64,000 nt of DNA, from NCBI GenBank assembly GCA_029532415.1, contig JAQOTA010000050.1:124001-188000 (forward strand). Reading direction: 5' to 3'. A program made the translations under genes and the position numbers. Below are positions 1 to 12,246 of this stretch, in pieces. Source of the stretch: Marasmius tenuissimus (taxonomy: Eukaryota; Basidiomycota; Agaricomycetes; Agaricales; Marasmiaceae). Positions within the stretch are counted from its first letter, which is position 1. Each line of letters opens with the position of its first letter. The notes below the pieces were generated by a model. The model had not been told where the DNA came from. It searched no databases and saw only the letters and a list, made by a program, of their open reading frames with translations.

Positions 1-3000
1 CACATATGGGTACAGGAGTCATGTCAATCCCAAGTTCAGAGAGTAACTGTCGAATCCACACAGCTTGACGACTACAGTCGGATAGCGCCATGTATTCAGC
101 TTCAGTGGATGAAAGCGCAACAGTCTTCTGGGCGCATGATTGCCAACAGAAGATGCCACCTGCCAACTTGAAGAAATAGCCCGTGATCGACCGACGCTTG
201 ATAGGATCAGCAGCCCAATCAGAATCAGTGAATGCTAGTAAACCTCCGTCAGAGGCTCCATCATAGACCAATGCATAGTCTGGAGTTCCTGCAAGATAGC
301 GGCAAATATAAAGCGCCTTCTTCAGGTGATCCTCCGATGGATTAGCAGAAAATTGAGAAAGCTTTGTAACAGCGTAGGCAATATCTGGACGAGTGCCAAG
401 CATGATATACAGAAGCGATCTAATCACTGATTGATATTCAGTGCGATGTTTGGGATCAACAGGACCTTCATTGGGTTGTGGAATATAGCCGGCAGGAAGA
501 GGAGTATCAGCTGCTTTTGCATTCTGCATGCCAAATCGCTTCAAGACCTTCTTCAAGTAGTCGGTCTGGTCAAGGAGGATTTTACAGCCTTTTCAGGGAT
601 TTCACCCTCCGGGGTAAAGCCACGTGGTTTCTTATCAGAACACTTCAGGAACAAGTTTTCATCGAACAGAGCAGTAGCGCTTTTGAAGATAGTATTGTTG
701 GACATCTTCGTGAAGACATATCCTTTCATGCCTTCCTGAAAACCAATAAAGGTCATCAGTTCCGAACGCGGAGATAACTTGTTAACTCGACGTTTTTCCG
801 GAATAAACACATACGCTGCACATCCGAAGACACGGAGATCCGAAACATCCGGTGCACTGCCATGCAACTTTTCATGCGGGGTCAACCAACGTAAACGCTG
901 GGACGGCGTCCGATTGTGAAGTGCAACAGCGTGCAACACACAGAATTCCCGCCAAGAAGGTGGAAGACAAGCATCAAAGCGAAGAGCTTGAGCTTTCTCG
1001 ACAATGGTCCGATTGAACCGTTCTGCACTCACCATTCTGTTCCGGCGTATATGGAATGCTGGTCAGAATTTTGATACCGTGCTCCTTTAGTACATCATCG
1101 AAGGCATCCGATTTGTACTCTCCCCCTCCATTGGACATCCATTCCTTAATATCAACACCGAATTGTACCTTCACCATAGCAATAAAGTCACGGAGCATCT
1201 TGAAAGAGTCAGATTTGTGTTGCATGAGCATTGTCCAGCCATGTGAAGTACAGTTGTCGACAAACGACATATACCATTTATATTTGTGGTACGACTCAGT
1301 GGGGAATTGTTTGAGGTCGGAGTGGATTTTCTCAAAGGGTTTCGAGGCACAGGTAGTGGAGTCAGGGAACGATCTGGAGTGCATCTTTCCTTCTGCACAT
1401 CATCGGCATAACCAGGTTTTCTTCGGTTTTCGGTCGAATTCCGCGAAGTTCTTGGTATGCTTCCGAGCTTTATCCAGAGCCTTGTCTGAACAATGTCCGA
1501 AACGTCTGTGTAGAACCTTGTAGTCAACTTTATCCATCATTGACTTGGCCATTAAGCTACGAGTAGATGCTTTCTGCGAGCTAACCCAAAAAATGGTTTG
1601 ACCAGGCATGAGCGGGTAAGATACCAATGACTGGTGTCGACCCTTTTGATAAAAAGCCAATTTGCTAGACAATCCGCGTACTTGCAGACCACCTTGCAAG
1701 AATTCTCCAAGCGAGAGAAGTCGAATTGACAGAAGCGGAACATAATAGACAGGATAGAGTCGTGTAATGTGTTCCTCCATACGACCGTCAGATCCTTCAA
1801 CAGAATGAGAGATGAACAGTCCCTTTTCCCTTAATTTGGATAGGGTTGTCCTTCTGTGCAGTGTTTAGCTGCGGTCCATTGTTCATGGGTTTGTACTCGG
1901 CAAAATCTTCGAGATCATAAGTAAAGTGCGATGAAGCACCTGAATCGACGATCCACTCTTGCGAGCTTCCAGTCGCCTTCTTTCCTTTACAATTGGCGCA
2001 TGTGGCAAAGTGATCACCAATAAATTGTGCAAATTTCATACGGGACATGATATCCAAACTACTACGTTTAGAAGCGGCTAATAAAGCGGCACACTGTAGG
2101 TTCGTATCAGTGTTAGAAGAAAGACTGAGATAAGGCACTTGCCTGTCATCGTCAGATTCCTCAGATCCGATGGAGACTGAATCGTACTCAATATCGTCAG
2201 AAAAACCAGCGGCATCTGCGATCTCGCTGTCAACGTCCATGGCACTTCCACTCGCAATCTCCGTACGCAAAGAATCATTAACAGGGTTCAACACAATACG
2301 ATCCTCACGTTCAGAGTTGGAGTCCTCATAGAAAGAATCATAGAGGTTGTAAACCTTCTCGACGCTCTTAGCACGCTTTGCAGGTGGAGCAGAGGAGAAG
2401 GGACCATCAATACAATGCTTGAGGGAGGAAGAGGAAGCAGCCGCATATCCCTGTTCCATAGGTTCAAGGACGTGGGCATACTTGGGAACACCAAGACGAT
2501 TGGCAAGACTGCGAGCAGACTGAGCATTCTCAAAAACAGTACCACCAGAGGTAGCACCGGAGAAACGCTGCATGTGGAGTGGATCCCAGGATCGGTCCAC
2601 AGGATTTACAACAGATGGAGTATCAGGAACGATGGGTGGTGATGAGATGGACAAATGAGAGAGGGAAGCGATATGAGAATGACCCTTGTGAGAGGAGTCA
2701 CCCTTGTTGTCCTGAGAATCACCCTTCTTCTTTTTACCACGTCAGTTATTTTTCTTCTTCTGGTCGTTGTCGTTTTTAGACTGGTTGTTATTGTTAGACG
2801 TCGATGAAGGAGGATTAGACTGTTGGTTAAACTTCAGGTCCTTGTCCTTCTTTTTAACAGAAGAAATGCGCGACACGAGAGGAGCGGGTTTCCAGGATTC
2901 GTAGTGGTTAATGACTGCATCACGAGCCACTTCGAAAGTAAGTTCAGCTGGCGAGTTACCATTGGTAGCAAATTCACGAGCATTAGCCCATGACTGTGGA

Positions 3001-3752
3001 ATGATAAAGAGGAGGAGCATGGCTCTGACAAGAGTAGGAAGATCGATCTGAGCTTCAGTGAGCTGGCCGAATAAGAGTTCGAGTTTGGCAATCTCGGGAA
3101 CGGGGTTACCACCAGACAAACAAAACTCCATGACCGACTTGAAGTCAGCCCAAACAGACACAGAAGTCTGTTGACCATAATGAGCCTTGATCTTCTCCCA
3201 AGCGTTCCAAGCTGTATCATCATCCTCAATAATACTCTGCATGGCAATGGTGGTGGTGGCACGTAGTGCACCCATGGCCTTGAATTCATACTTCTTCCAA
3301 TGTCGATTATCCTTCTCATACCTGATAAGATCCTTCTCATACCTCTCCAAAGTGTTAGCATACTGTTCCAGGTCCTTAGCATACTGCTGCATCTGAGTGT
3401 CAGTAGGAGAGACTGTCTCTGTACGTGTAGTCGCTTCAGTTGAAGTTGTAGCAGCAACAGTGACAGTGCGAGTAGTTGCTTTTGGTTCAGTCGGTTCGGT
3501 AGGTTTCTCGGGTTCATCAGGTTCAGGATCGTCGTTGGTGTAATGGTCGTAGAACTCGTTGATCATGGCATAGGTACCAAGACCCTTGGACCACTTGCGC
3601 CAGTTGACACCGCTGAAGACTTCAACAGTGGGAATAAGGGTAGACATAACAGGAGCCATAGCAATCTGGAGTAATAAAACAATGATCAGCATAGGTTCAT
3701 CATCATAGGCAATGATAAAAGAAATCACTGTACGGTCAACGGCGATAGCCAT
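1..3752 (-). pseudogene. Ty1/copia retrotransposon gag-pol, degenerate, RT deleted
   Basis: Read on the minus strand. Gag runs from 3752 to a TGA at 2744-2742; removing that single stop lets the same frame continue through a Lys/Asp/Ser-rich stretch to the protease motif IVDSGASSHF (about 1950). The gag-pre-integrase region (LHRRFGHCSDKAL, 1780-1400) and integrase core (1384-974) follow, with a frameshift near 1030 before the integrase C-terminus (1035-553). At about 560-600 the sequence jumps directly to the end of the RT domain (DYLKKVLKRFG) in another frame, then LLYIMLGTRPDIAYA and an RNase H domain with FTDSDWAADP and STEAEY, running off the left edge. The RT palm including YVDD is absent. 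The integrase second Asp (usual SDNGGE) reads SNGGGE. It cannot be autonomous; RT and integrase activity would have to come in trans. Confidence 0.93.
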
Positions 3753-3974
3753 CGATTGTTGTTGAGGACACAGTCCACCATCATCAAAACATCAATGAAG
3801 ATGTTGACTTCACAGGTCCAGAACTGGTGTTAACAGTCTGCCCATCACAACAGCAATTAAGCAGTCACAATGGTTATTGAGTGCAACGACCACAATAGCG
3901 CATCATCATAGGCAGCACACAATAAAGGTGCACATCCTAGAGAGCTGCCATCGCAGGGCACATTGATAGGGCAC

Positions 3975-3988
3975 TGGGGCCCATAACC
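3975..3988 (-). other. Primer binding site, half tRNA-iMet type
   Basis: Directly internal to the LTR the minus strand reads GGTTATGGGCCCCA. Its first 12 bases are complementary to the anticodon arm of eukaryotic initiator tRNA-Met, the cleaved half-molecule primer known from Drosophila copia and many Ty1/copia elements. Position and match support both the LTR boundary and the element's class. Confidence 0.75.
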
Positions 3989-4246
3989 TGTTGAGGCAGA
4001 GGTCCTGCCCACGCAGTGGCAGCATGGGACAGACTAGCTCACCTGGAGATAAGCTTAGAGGCAGTAACGAGAGTAGTAAAAGTACTGGTATTGCATGTAG
4101 ATACAGGGCTACTTATATACTATACAGAGGTGGCTGTATCTTCTATAACAGGAGTGACTAGGAATAGCATAGATCATAGTGAAACGATTGAAGCATATTT
4201 GTGGCCCAATACAACGGTCCATATATCCGGTAGTCCGGATTCAACA
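3989..4246 (-). repeat. 5' LTR of the copia element
   Basis: A 258-bp block bounded by TGTTGA and TCAACA, a perfect 6-bp terminal inverted repeat of the copia LTR type. On the minus strand it contains a TATATAAG-type box around 4110, and it lies immediately upstream of the primer binding site and gag. The partner LTR is beyond the left window edge, so LTR identity and target duplication cannot be tested here. Confidence 0.78.
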
Positions 4247-5039
4247 GTGATTATCATCTCTTTTCCTCAAAGCTCTTGTCCTTGTTCAGGTGGTCCTGAT
4301 CCCGGGATATGAGTTTCCATCAACCCAGTCAAGGATTACAATGTCTCATGGTTTATTTGGCTTTCATTCATCTTGAAAACACTCTCTAGACCTTCCCCCA
4401 CACCTCATTCCTCATTTTACAACCATCACAACTGGATCCGTGACCCTCAAAAATCACGACCGTTACACTGAAGGGGGAAAACATCCAAAAGTTAGTAAAG
4501 CTAGATTCTGTTCCATTTCTGAATACAAGTCACTCTCAGCTTCCCCACTACACTTGAGGCCCTTTTCTGTCATTGCAGACAATGGAAACAACTCTGCAAT
4601 AGTGAGGGGGATGAATTCCCATGGTCTTCATTCAGTCTCTCTGAGCACTCACAGTGCAAGTAAGCTGCAAGATTCTGTCTTTTAGGTGTATACCCTCATG
4701 ATTAGCCATTAGCCATTCCCACATTCAGAGCCTTGCCTCCACTGTTCAGATCCTTATTTGCATGCATCACAAGGAAAACAACCATATCTTCGAGGGGTGG
4801 CACTCAGTCCCCTTTACCACAAGTTCACAGCCCACCCGGGTGTTGTGGACATCTTCAACTTGTAATATTTGAAAGATTTAGCTGAGTTTTGAATGAAGGC
4901 TATGGCAAGAGCTTCCCATGGCCTCGTTATAACATTGAGGAGCTGCTTTTTGATACCATTAAAAGACAAATGATGTCAGGGAGATTGTGGGACAATGGAA
5001 ATGCACCCCTCTTGATATTATTCTAGATTTGAACTCACT

Positions 5040-5215
5040 GGAAATAGACTGTCACTGAGCTACACTGAACCATCACTGAAGTGTCACTGAACCACCACTG
5101 AAGCATCACTGAACTTCACTGAACCACTGGACTGTCACTGAAATGTCACTGAACTATCACTGAACCACCACTGGATTGTCACTGAACCCTAACTCGTGTG
5201 TCACTGGACATGTGC
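5040..5215. repeat. Degenerate CACTGAA short tandem repeat
   Basis: About a dozen spaced copies of TCACTGAA/CACTGAA separated by 4-9 variable bases. The same motif clusters again at 11255-11400, on the far side of the pogo-like remnant. The two clusters could be subterminal repeats of one old element or independent simple repeats. Confidence 0.7.
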
Positions 5216-5754
5216 TGAGTCTTTCCAGGCTTGTGAATGCTTGCCAAGGTAAATTGTACCTGCTGTGATTGGCCATAGAGCTAACCACATACTTTTTTGG
5301 GTCTGCCAATTGTTCTTAAATATTATCAAGTTGAGTTCCTGGTATACTACCAAGTAGAAAACACTACTTTAAATGAGTCCTATCCTTCATGACTTGACAA
5401 GGCTCAGGGAGGGCCTTCCCCAGATCCCCTTGCTTTGAGTCTGCCTCATCCTTGTCAGCAATCACCAGTTCTGACCTGGTGACACGTCGCACTAAGCTTT
5501 CAGACAACAAAGAATGAGGCAGAGAATAGGGAACTCAATACTGGTGAGGAAAAAACCAGCTCATAACTGGGGAATACATGCAGAGCATCTACTTCTTATG
5601 TACTACTTGGAGGACTGCGGCGTGTGTCTACGGTGAGGTATGACATTGAGGTATGACATTGTGAAACAGTATCTGAAACAGGACCGACATGTGTCTACAG
5701 CATGTGGGTCCCTTCATGTATCTACCATGTGTCCATATGATAAGATATGAGTCA

Positions 5755-5822
5755 TGTGAGGGATAAGATATAGATAAGATGGAAAAGGATAAGATAAGAA
5801 GAAAAGATAAGATAGGAGGGAA
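5755..5822 (+). repeat. GATAAG-rich simple repeat
   Basis: Repeated GATAAGATA/GATAAGAT words in a purine-rich tract. The complementary TATCTTATC pattern occurs at 9588-9650. Low-complexity sequence; no function is inferred. Confidence 0.6.
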
Positions 5823-6752
5823 ATTCATGACAATCCTGTTGCTCCTTCTCTGCCTTTCACCTCACAGTATGGAGGAGATACGGCAGTTTGCCAGCACCTA
5901 CCACTTATAGCCTGATACCAGAACATGTATGGTAACAGGACAAATGAGAATAACTCCACCTATTCCTCTTCGTTCACCATGGTTAGCAGCAGATTCAAAA
6001 GGTACCTGTCCTTGACCCTGATGTTAAAACATTGACCAAAACCCCATAGAATTTTCCCTGGGAAGACCTCCAATGTTGCGGATATAGAATTCTCAATGGT
6101 TTAACAGAAATGCCTTCCATAGCCCGAAGGAATTTTGGCTGTAATGGACAAAAGGAAGGTATGTGAGGAATGCCTTGTGTATGCGGAGTATGTATGCTGA
6201 ATACAATCTGCCAGAGTGCTCTTGATATTGCATAGTGTAGCTATCAAATATGTGACCCAGCTCTATTTTCTGCGCCAGATGAGCTCTAGGGAGACCTGTA
6301 TATTTCAATCATGGTCATCTGTGTGGCCTCACAACTTGCGTCATGTACTCCCCAGACCTCAAGCATCATGCCAATATTTTTTTGGGATCTTTTGGTGGAC
6401 TGTAGCATGCACAAGATGACCTGCAAATGTCACAGTAGCCGGCAACCCATTGCAATCAGAGTGGTGGGTCCCTGTGGTGGATGCATCACTCTGTCCTTCA
6501 TTCTCACTGCTCTCCACCAGACTTGAAGATTGCATTACACTCTGGCCCTCAGAATACATCTTATATACCACTGAGAAGCTGCTGGGGCCTACCTGTTCAA
6601 GGATGTTGGACCGCCGTTGTCAGGCATGAGGTTCAGGAATTAGGTAAAAATGAAAGTTTGAACTTTGACCCTCAACTGAAAAAAATAAACTTGGGATTTT
6701 TGTTTATCTCCCTCTCCTACTCATACCTCCTCAGCACCGTCGTCGACATACA

Positions 6753-7202
6753 ATGACTGAGTCCCCTGTTGAGCTGGGTGCCCTTGAACTTGATAAACTT
6801 GATCAAGAGGAACACATCAGCCTCACAATTGACGTGATCAATCAGCAGGAGTTCAAACCCAATGGCAGACCTATCTATGCAATGCATGTAGCTTCATATG
6901 ACTACCAAGTTCCTTTGTCCACCTTGTCAGCTTGTTTCAATGGAAGGAGGACATGAGAAGAAGGACATGCTCATGAGAAAACCCTTACAAAGGGACAAGA
7001 GGATATTCTGGCTGAGTGGATCAAAGAAAAACGAGGCCAAAGGAATATCTCTCTCAGCTTGACAATGGTAGCAGAACATGCAAAGCTTATATCAGGGGCC
7101 TATGTTGGTATTAACTGGGTGAAGAGGTTCCAGACACACAGAGATGAAGTTGCAATACTGCAGGGAGCAGGAGAAAGAGAGAAGGCAGAAAGCCTCAGGC
7201 GG
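6753..7202 (+). pseudogene. pogo/CENP-B-like transposase, N-terminal DNA-binding part
   Basis: The frame from the ATG at 6753 contains an N-terminal helix-turn-helix-like region, a TGA at about 6954, and then in the same frame the CENPB-type HTH signature (LTKGQEDILAEWI, then NISLSLTMVAEHAK and INWVKRFQTHRDE). These are typical of Tc1/mariner-pogo (Fot1/Tigger-like) transposases. The frame is cut by the solo LTR at 7203. The in-frame stop and the truncation make it non-functional. Confidence 0.8.
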
Positions 7203-7473
7203 TGGTAAACAAACCGCTGAGGTAGTATGGTATTCCTAGCTAGCTTATATACGAGAGTACTAGATAGCTAGAATATAGTAGAATGGAGTAGAATGTACTG
7301 TGCATGATGTAGGTCCAACTGTGCATGATGTACGTAGGAGTAAGTACAATCAGTAAGGCAAAGGGTTGTGGAGTACGGAGGAGTATAGTGAGTAATGTAG
7401 GGCAAAGGGATAATGATATCATACAATGTGTAGGGTCAGGTAGGCACAATGGTTAGCTAGGCCGAAGTCGCCA
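7203..7473 (-). repeat. Solo LTR-like element, copy 1
   Basis: A 271-bp sequence starting TGG and ending CCA, inserted in the pogo-like transposase. On the minus strand it begins TGGCGACTTCGGCC and ends CGGTTTGTTTACCA, with a GTATATAAGC box in its 3' third. A second copy of almost identical length (272 bp) lies on the plus strand at 14891-15162 with clear similarity end to end, which fixes the boundaries. No target duplication is visible, and no internal retrotransposon sequence is attached. Confidence 0.72.
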
Positions 7474-8590
7474 TACCTAGAATATTGACTGATGACCTGG
7501 AGAAGCTGTGGATGACAGGGCAAGAGAAGTGCTGTGCCCAGGCACTGAATGCAACATCTGTGGCACACTTCTACCCTCTGCTCAATGTTGTTGTCTGGAC
7601 CTACAACATCAAACCAGAGAATATCTACAACACGGATGAGAAGGGTTGTCAGCTGGGAGTTGGGAAGAGTGTGTGCACACTGGTGGATTGGGATAAAAGA
7701 TGGGCAGAAGTAATTGAGGATGGGAATCACGAGTTGGTGACCACCATTGAATGCATCTGTGCCAATGGGACAGCCATTCTGCCCACTGTCATTTACAAGG
7801 GTATGAAGTGTGATTTGGAGTGGGGCCAGGATAATCCGTGCAAAGCAAGGATGTCAAATCACAATATTACTGTCTACATACAATGGCTTAATACATGGTA
7901 GTATTTCAAATTCACCTAACAGATGGACTGACAAGGAGCTTGGTGCAATGTGGCTGGAGAACCACTTTGGACCTGAGACTCGGAAGGAGCTGGATAATGA
8001 CAATGAGTATTGCTTGCTGATACTTGATGGCCATACATGCCATGTGACATACCGTTTCATGAGCTTCACAGAGCAGCACAAGATCATTGTTATACTCCTT
8101 CCCCACATACAACCCATGCCCTCCAACCATGCAACGTTGGTGTGTTTGGGCCACTCGCAAACGGCTGGAAGTTGATTGTGACTCGCCTGTCAATGGAGAA
8201 CCTGCTGATTAGAAAATCAAACTTCTTGCGTTACTATCACAAAGCATGTGAAAAGGCACTTACAGAAGTGAACATTTGGAGTGCCTGGAACAACAGGAAT
8301 AGTCCCATTCAACCTGAAAACTATCCCTCAATCAGTATTTTCTCCAGTGCTTAACACCACAACCAAGTCTGCACAACTCCTACCCACCAAAATACCAACC
8401 ATTGTTATCACCCCTGACTCTATGGCACCAGCAGCATCTACATCCACATCTGGCAAATCTTCTGTCCCACCATCACCACCCTCCACTTCTACATCACATT
8501 GTTCATCTTTGTTGAGCATGACATCAGACCACTCCTCGTTATTTTCAGATGGGGTTCCAGAGGAGCTGAGTGACAGCAAGTTCATGGGCT
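7474..8590 (+). pseudogene. pogo/CENP-B-like transposase, DDE domain (frameshifted)
   Basis: The DDE superfamily endonuclease motifs of pogo-like elements are clear: EKCCAQALN, YNIKPENIYNTDEKGCQLG (first catalytic Asp, about 7610-7660), YCLLILDGHTCHVTY (second Asp, about 8010-8050) and PHTTHALQPCNVGVFGPLA (about 8100-8160). They occupy at least three frames, shifting near 7890, 8100 and 8285. After 8285 a Ser/Thr/Pro-rich tail follows (PSPPSTSTSH, SDGVPEELSD) to about 8590, where similarity stops at an insertion. This is a decayed transposase. Confidence 0.85.
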
Positions 8591-9238
8591 GCATGTTACA
8601 TCCATGCATCTTACCCTGGTCTATCTCACCTAGTCACATCGCACTTGGCTAGTCACATCACCTCCAGACCTATTCTGGGCATTTCCGGGCCATTATTCTA
8701 GCTCATTCAGACACTATTCCATCCCCGGCACTCAACCTTCACTTCTGCAGTTCAGTCTCTCACACCAAGTCCATTCCTGGAACCTCCGCCACTTCCACTT
8801 CCGCTTCTGGGACTCTTTCACCTTTCATTCTGACTTGTTCTGACTTACTTATCTCCGACTTCCGAGATATTCCCACACTCACTTATTCTATTCATATCTT
8901 CATTCCATCATGCACTTATTCATTTCCGGTTTATTTCCCTTCTGGTATATTTCTCCCCACATTTGACTTCCATATGATACATCAACATTTCCCGCACTTG
9001 ACTCACTTATCATTCATTCATTTACTATAACCCTATATAAGCTCTATACTTCTATCCTGTATCTTTAGACTCAAAATCAACCAGGATTCACCTGGATACT
9101 TCTCTATCATGTCTTTTCTTCTCTCTCGCAACTTGTCCTCTTGGTCTAGTAGAAGGACAGCTCAGTTCATGGTGCTGTTGGCAAAACCTTCAGCTACTGT
9201 CTGCTCTAGATCCATTCATCAGTAAGATCACAAATTAC
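8591..9238 (+). repeat. LTR-like insertion in the transposase remnant
   Basis: This stretch separates the DDE domain from the transposase tail at 9744. It is pyrimidine-rich, has a CTATATAAGCTC box near 9035 followed by AT-rich, CT-rich DNA, and begins around TGTTACATCC, resembling the U3-R part of an LTR. Neither end nor a target duplication could be fixed, so the assignment is tentative. Confidence 0.3.
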
Positions 9239-9543
9239 CAGTTTCAACCGTTCCTGGCCAGTACCGGCTGAAAGGTTGGGCCCTGACCGGCTATGTCAAA
9301 ATTCCCACCGGCTGGGTTTTTGGCATAAAAACGCGAGTATTGAGAGGTTTTTTGTCCACATCTTCTGTGCCCATCTCTGTTTTTAGGCTAGAGAGCCCCT
9401 TTGGAAGGTCAGTGGCTTATTATTGCATGCGGGGTATAGTGCTGAAAGCCCTCGTTCACTCGCATTTTTCAGCCGGTGAACCTGTCACCCTGAGAGACCG
9501 GCTAAAAGGCCCAGAAAGGCCAAGAACGGCCACCGGGAAATGC
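9239..9543. mobile_element. MITE-like element with imperfect ~90-bp terminal inverted repeats
   Basis: The left end (CCGTTCCTGGCC, then repeated ACCGGCTG words, then ACGCGAG) is matched in inverted orientation by the right end (CGCATTTTTCAGCCGG, then GACCGGCT, then GGCCAAGAACGG). The arms are roughly 90 bp and imperfect, with no coding capacity between them. Target duplications are not clear. Confidence 0.55.
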
Positions 9544-9743
9544 CACATCTTACTGATGTTGCTCCCACACTCCTTCATCATATCTCTTTCCTATCTATCT
9601 ATCCGACGACATATAAAATCCCATATCTTATCTTATCCCTATCTGATCTGCATGATCCTAACACTGCATGATAATGGATACCCTGTTCAAATTGATTGGG
9701 ATGCCTTGTGTTTCTTGACTTCGAGCTGGAGTCAACATCTTGT

Positions 9744-10395
9744 GGGATAAAAACCATCAGTTCAGGGCAGTTCTGGATCAAGCAGTTGACCAGATGCAAT
9801 GGGACTACGCACAGAAGAAGCTGATAGATCGAGAAAGTGGATGGTTGAGGGCACAGTTGTTCAAGAAGGAGAATAAGCCAAAGAAAAAACAGATGACTGC
9901 ATTTGCGAGGCACATGACTTCTGAGGAAATGTTGATTGAGTTGGGAAAAGCTGACTGGAAAGAGAAGATGAAGGCAGTTTTTAGTTTGGAGGACATCAAG
10001 AAAGCGCGAGGAAGATATGATGCATATAAGAAGTTACTGTTACAAATCCACCCATTGTTTTCCCTTCCCTTGGTCCCCAGGTACTTTTTCCTCATGTTTT
10101 TCTCTTTATTTCCCATGGTTACATGTTCTCACCATTGCATTCTGGCCCCCATATCATTACCTGGTACTACTTGGAGAGGAAGGCTGTGAGGGAGGCAGTA
10201 GTAGCAGAGAAGAGACGGCAGCAGCAGCAGGGGAAAAGGCTGCCACTGCCACAAAGAAGGCTGCTGCTGCTGAGGCAAAGGCTGCTGTGCCCAAGAAGAA
10301 AGGCGGTAGGAAGAAGGCCCCCAATACAGACATTGAAGACAAACCTACTGGTGAAGAACCCCCTTCTGACAATGAGAAATGTGTTTCAGACAACA
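9744..10395 (+). pseudogene. pogo/CENP-B-like transposase, C-terminal basic tail
   Basis: Motifs typical of the C-terminus of basidiomycete CENP-B/pogo transposases continue in order: SGWLRAQLFKKENKPKKKQ, ARHMTSEEMLIELGKADW and KEKMKAVF. After a spacer that could be an intron (about 10040-10170) comes a Gln/Ala/Lys-rich basic tail, frameshifted inside a CAG repeat near 10215, ending in KKKGGRKKAP and an acidic end. With 6753-8590 it makes one ancestral transposase interrupted by two insertions. Confidence 0.7.
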
Positions 10396-11429
10396 ACCCT
10401 GTCCTCTATTTCGCAACCCTGTTTCAACCATCATGTCCCAACTCTTGTTGCATTAAAACAAAACCTCCAGTTGATGTTAAGGGTGTCACGGAGTCAATGG
10501 CAAATATGGCCATTTGTTAGACAGTTGAATCGGATGTAACATTGAGCTGCGGCTGCATAGAATAATTTCCTTCAAAGGCCATGTAAATTTTGCTGGGATG
10601 TTGGGTGAGGGGCTTGATGAGTGTAAACAACATTGAACATGGCAATGGGACAATGTGGTGACAGCATGATGAACCTGTGATGTAACACTGGTTCATTTGT
10701 CTCGGTACCATGCAATTGGGACCAATGAGAAAGAAAAAATTCATTCCTCCTTGTACATACTCATTGATCTCTTTGTATCCTACATACATACTCTCAAGAT
10801 GCATAAGCATCATTCTGTACATTCAAACCCCTGCTACACTTGGCTCTCCTTGTTATATTCACCAAGAACTTCACGATGTCTCACTACCAGGCTGCAGGCG
10901 GTAATGACTTTCACCTCAACAGTTTGTCAATGTTGAGTAGGAAAACCCGGAGCAGAATATGAAGGGCAAGGGGAGGCAAAGGACTTGTAAGCTCCACCCT
11001 TTGATATATCCTAGCAGTCTTAAATAGATCTGATATAGATATAAGAGCTAAATAGGTGAGTTCCATACCTTCCTGTTGGTCTTGACGGCTGTCAAACTGT
11101 GAGTGGTGGTGGTCTGCCTTCAAGAGAGCAAAGCTTGCGTAGTTGACCAGTACTTCTTGACTCCCACGCAGCAGAGCTGCGGAGGCATCTTTTAATCTAG
11201 GCGCCCACTACACATCCTTGTTGTGATAGTCTACTTCATGGCCACAACTAAGCTTACAGAAGTGTTGAGAATGATCAGTGAACAATCACTGACATGACAA
11301 TGAACAGCCACTGAGATGTCACTGAACAATCACTGAGATGTCACTGAATGATCACCAAACTTGTATGTCAGTGATGATCACTGACACACTTCACTGAAAT
11401 TTCTTATTGCTCTTCTGCAACAACATTCA
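10396..11429. other. No recognisable gene; CACTGA repeats at 11255-11400
   Basis: No frame carries recognisable motifs. A cluster of TCACTGA words, like that at 5040-5215, occupies 11255-11400 and includes a small inverted CAGTGA/TCACTG arrangement. The remainder is likely decayed transposon flank. Confidence 0.5.
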
Positions 11430-11640
11430 TACAAGAGTCAAGTCAGTATTGTGCCACCGACTCACCCTGGAAACTAGAGGAGAGATATAATGTAAGAAGA
11501 GGTTTATCACTAGCTGGAGTGAAAGAGATGCACTATAAGAGTCATTATACATCCGATTGGAGTTCCCAATGTTTCCGGTAGTAATAGTAGAACCCTGGGC
11601 AGGAGGAGGATGGACAGTTGGAGGGGATCGCTGTAGGGAA
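11430..11640 (-). pseudogene. Relic of the modular family N-terminal exon
   Basis: The minus strand encodes a Pro-rich stretch followed by GNIGNSNRMYNDSYS, closely resembling the exon-1 end of copy B (ENFGNANRTYNDSHG) and copy A (ENFGNRNQTINGSHG). No microexon or core follows downstream. It is best read as a truncated sixth copy of that family; the short match keeps confidence moderate. Confidence 0.45.
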
Positions 11641-12246
11641 GTATCTTCAACCAGGGAAACTACATTGTGGAAGTGGTCAATCACTGGAGGGAGGTAGAGG
11701 ACAAAAGTAAGGTGAGTGCTGTGTTGCCAGCAAAGGATGGTATAGGCTGTGTGGCTGGAGCTCAAAAGGTTGAAATGGATGTCCCACATAACCAGGTAGA
11801 TGCCTCTGTTCCTCCATAGAAAATCTCAAAGAACAGAGGTCGGGTACCCGTTGATGACGCCAACTTGTTGGAGGTGAGCATGAGGAATGAGGACCGGTGC
11901 AAGACCTGGAGGCTTTTGTAAAGAACCACCCTACCTCTTTCAGTTTTGGTTTGGACTCCCATGTCCATATTGGTCTAGTGTCATTGCCTTGACAAAAGTG
12001 TTGAAAGTGCCTGGTGCTAATTTCCTCCATCTCTTATGAATAGCAGCACTGGGCTGCAGGCCCAGCTGTTCCAGGCTTGTCCAGGTTATTTGATGCCATC
12101 AAGAAGTTCTATCAAGTTTTCCAGAAGTTCATTGATTTCGGGTGCTTGAGACCCCATGGCATGCAATATGAGCAAAAATCACGTCACAGCCTCAAAAGTA
12201 TACAAACTTGAGTCAAATCAATCACCAACATGATTGAGCCTCATAT

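Larger units (their letters stand above)
4247..6752. other. Gene-poor repeat-derived stretch
   Basis: No reading frame here has recognisable motifs or a credible intron-exon pattern. It holds a degenerate CACTGAA-type tandem repeat (5040-5215) and a GATAAG-rich tract (5755-5822). The rest looks like unrecognised, decayed repeat DNA upstream of the pogo-like remnant. Confidence 0.6.
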
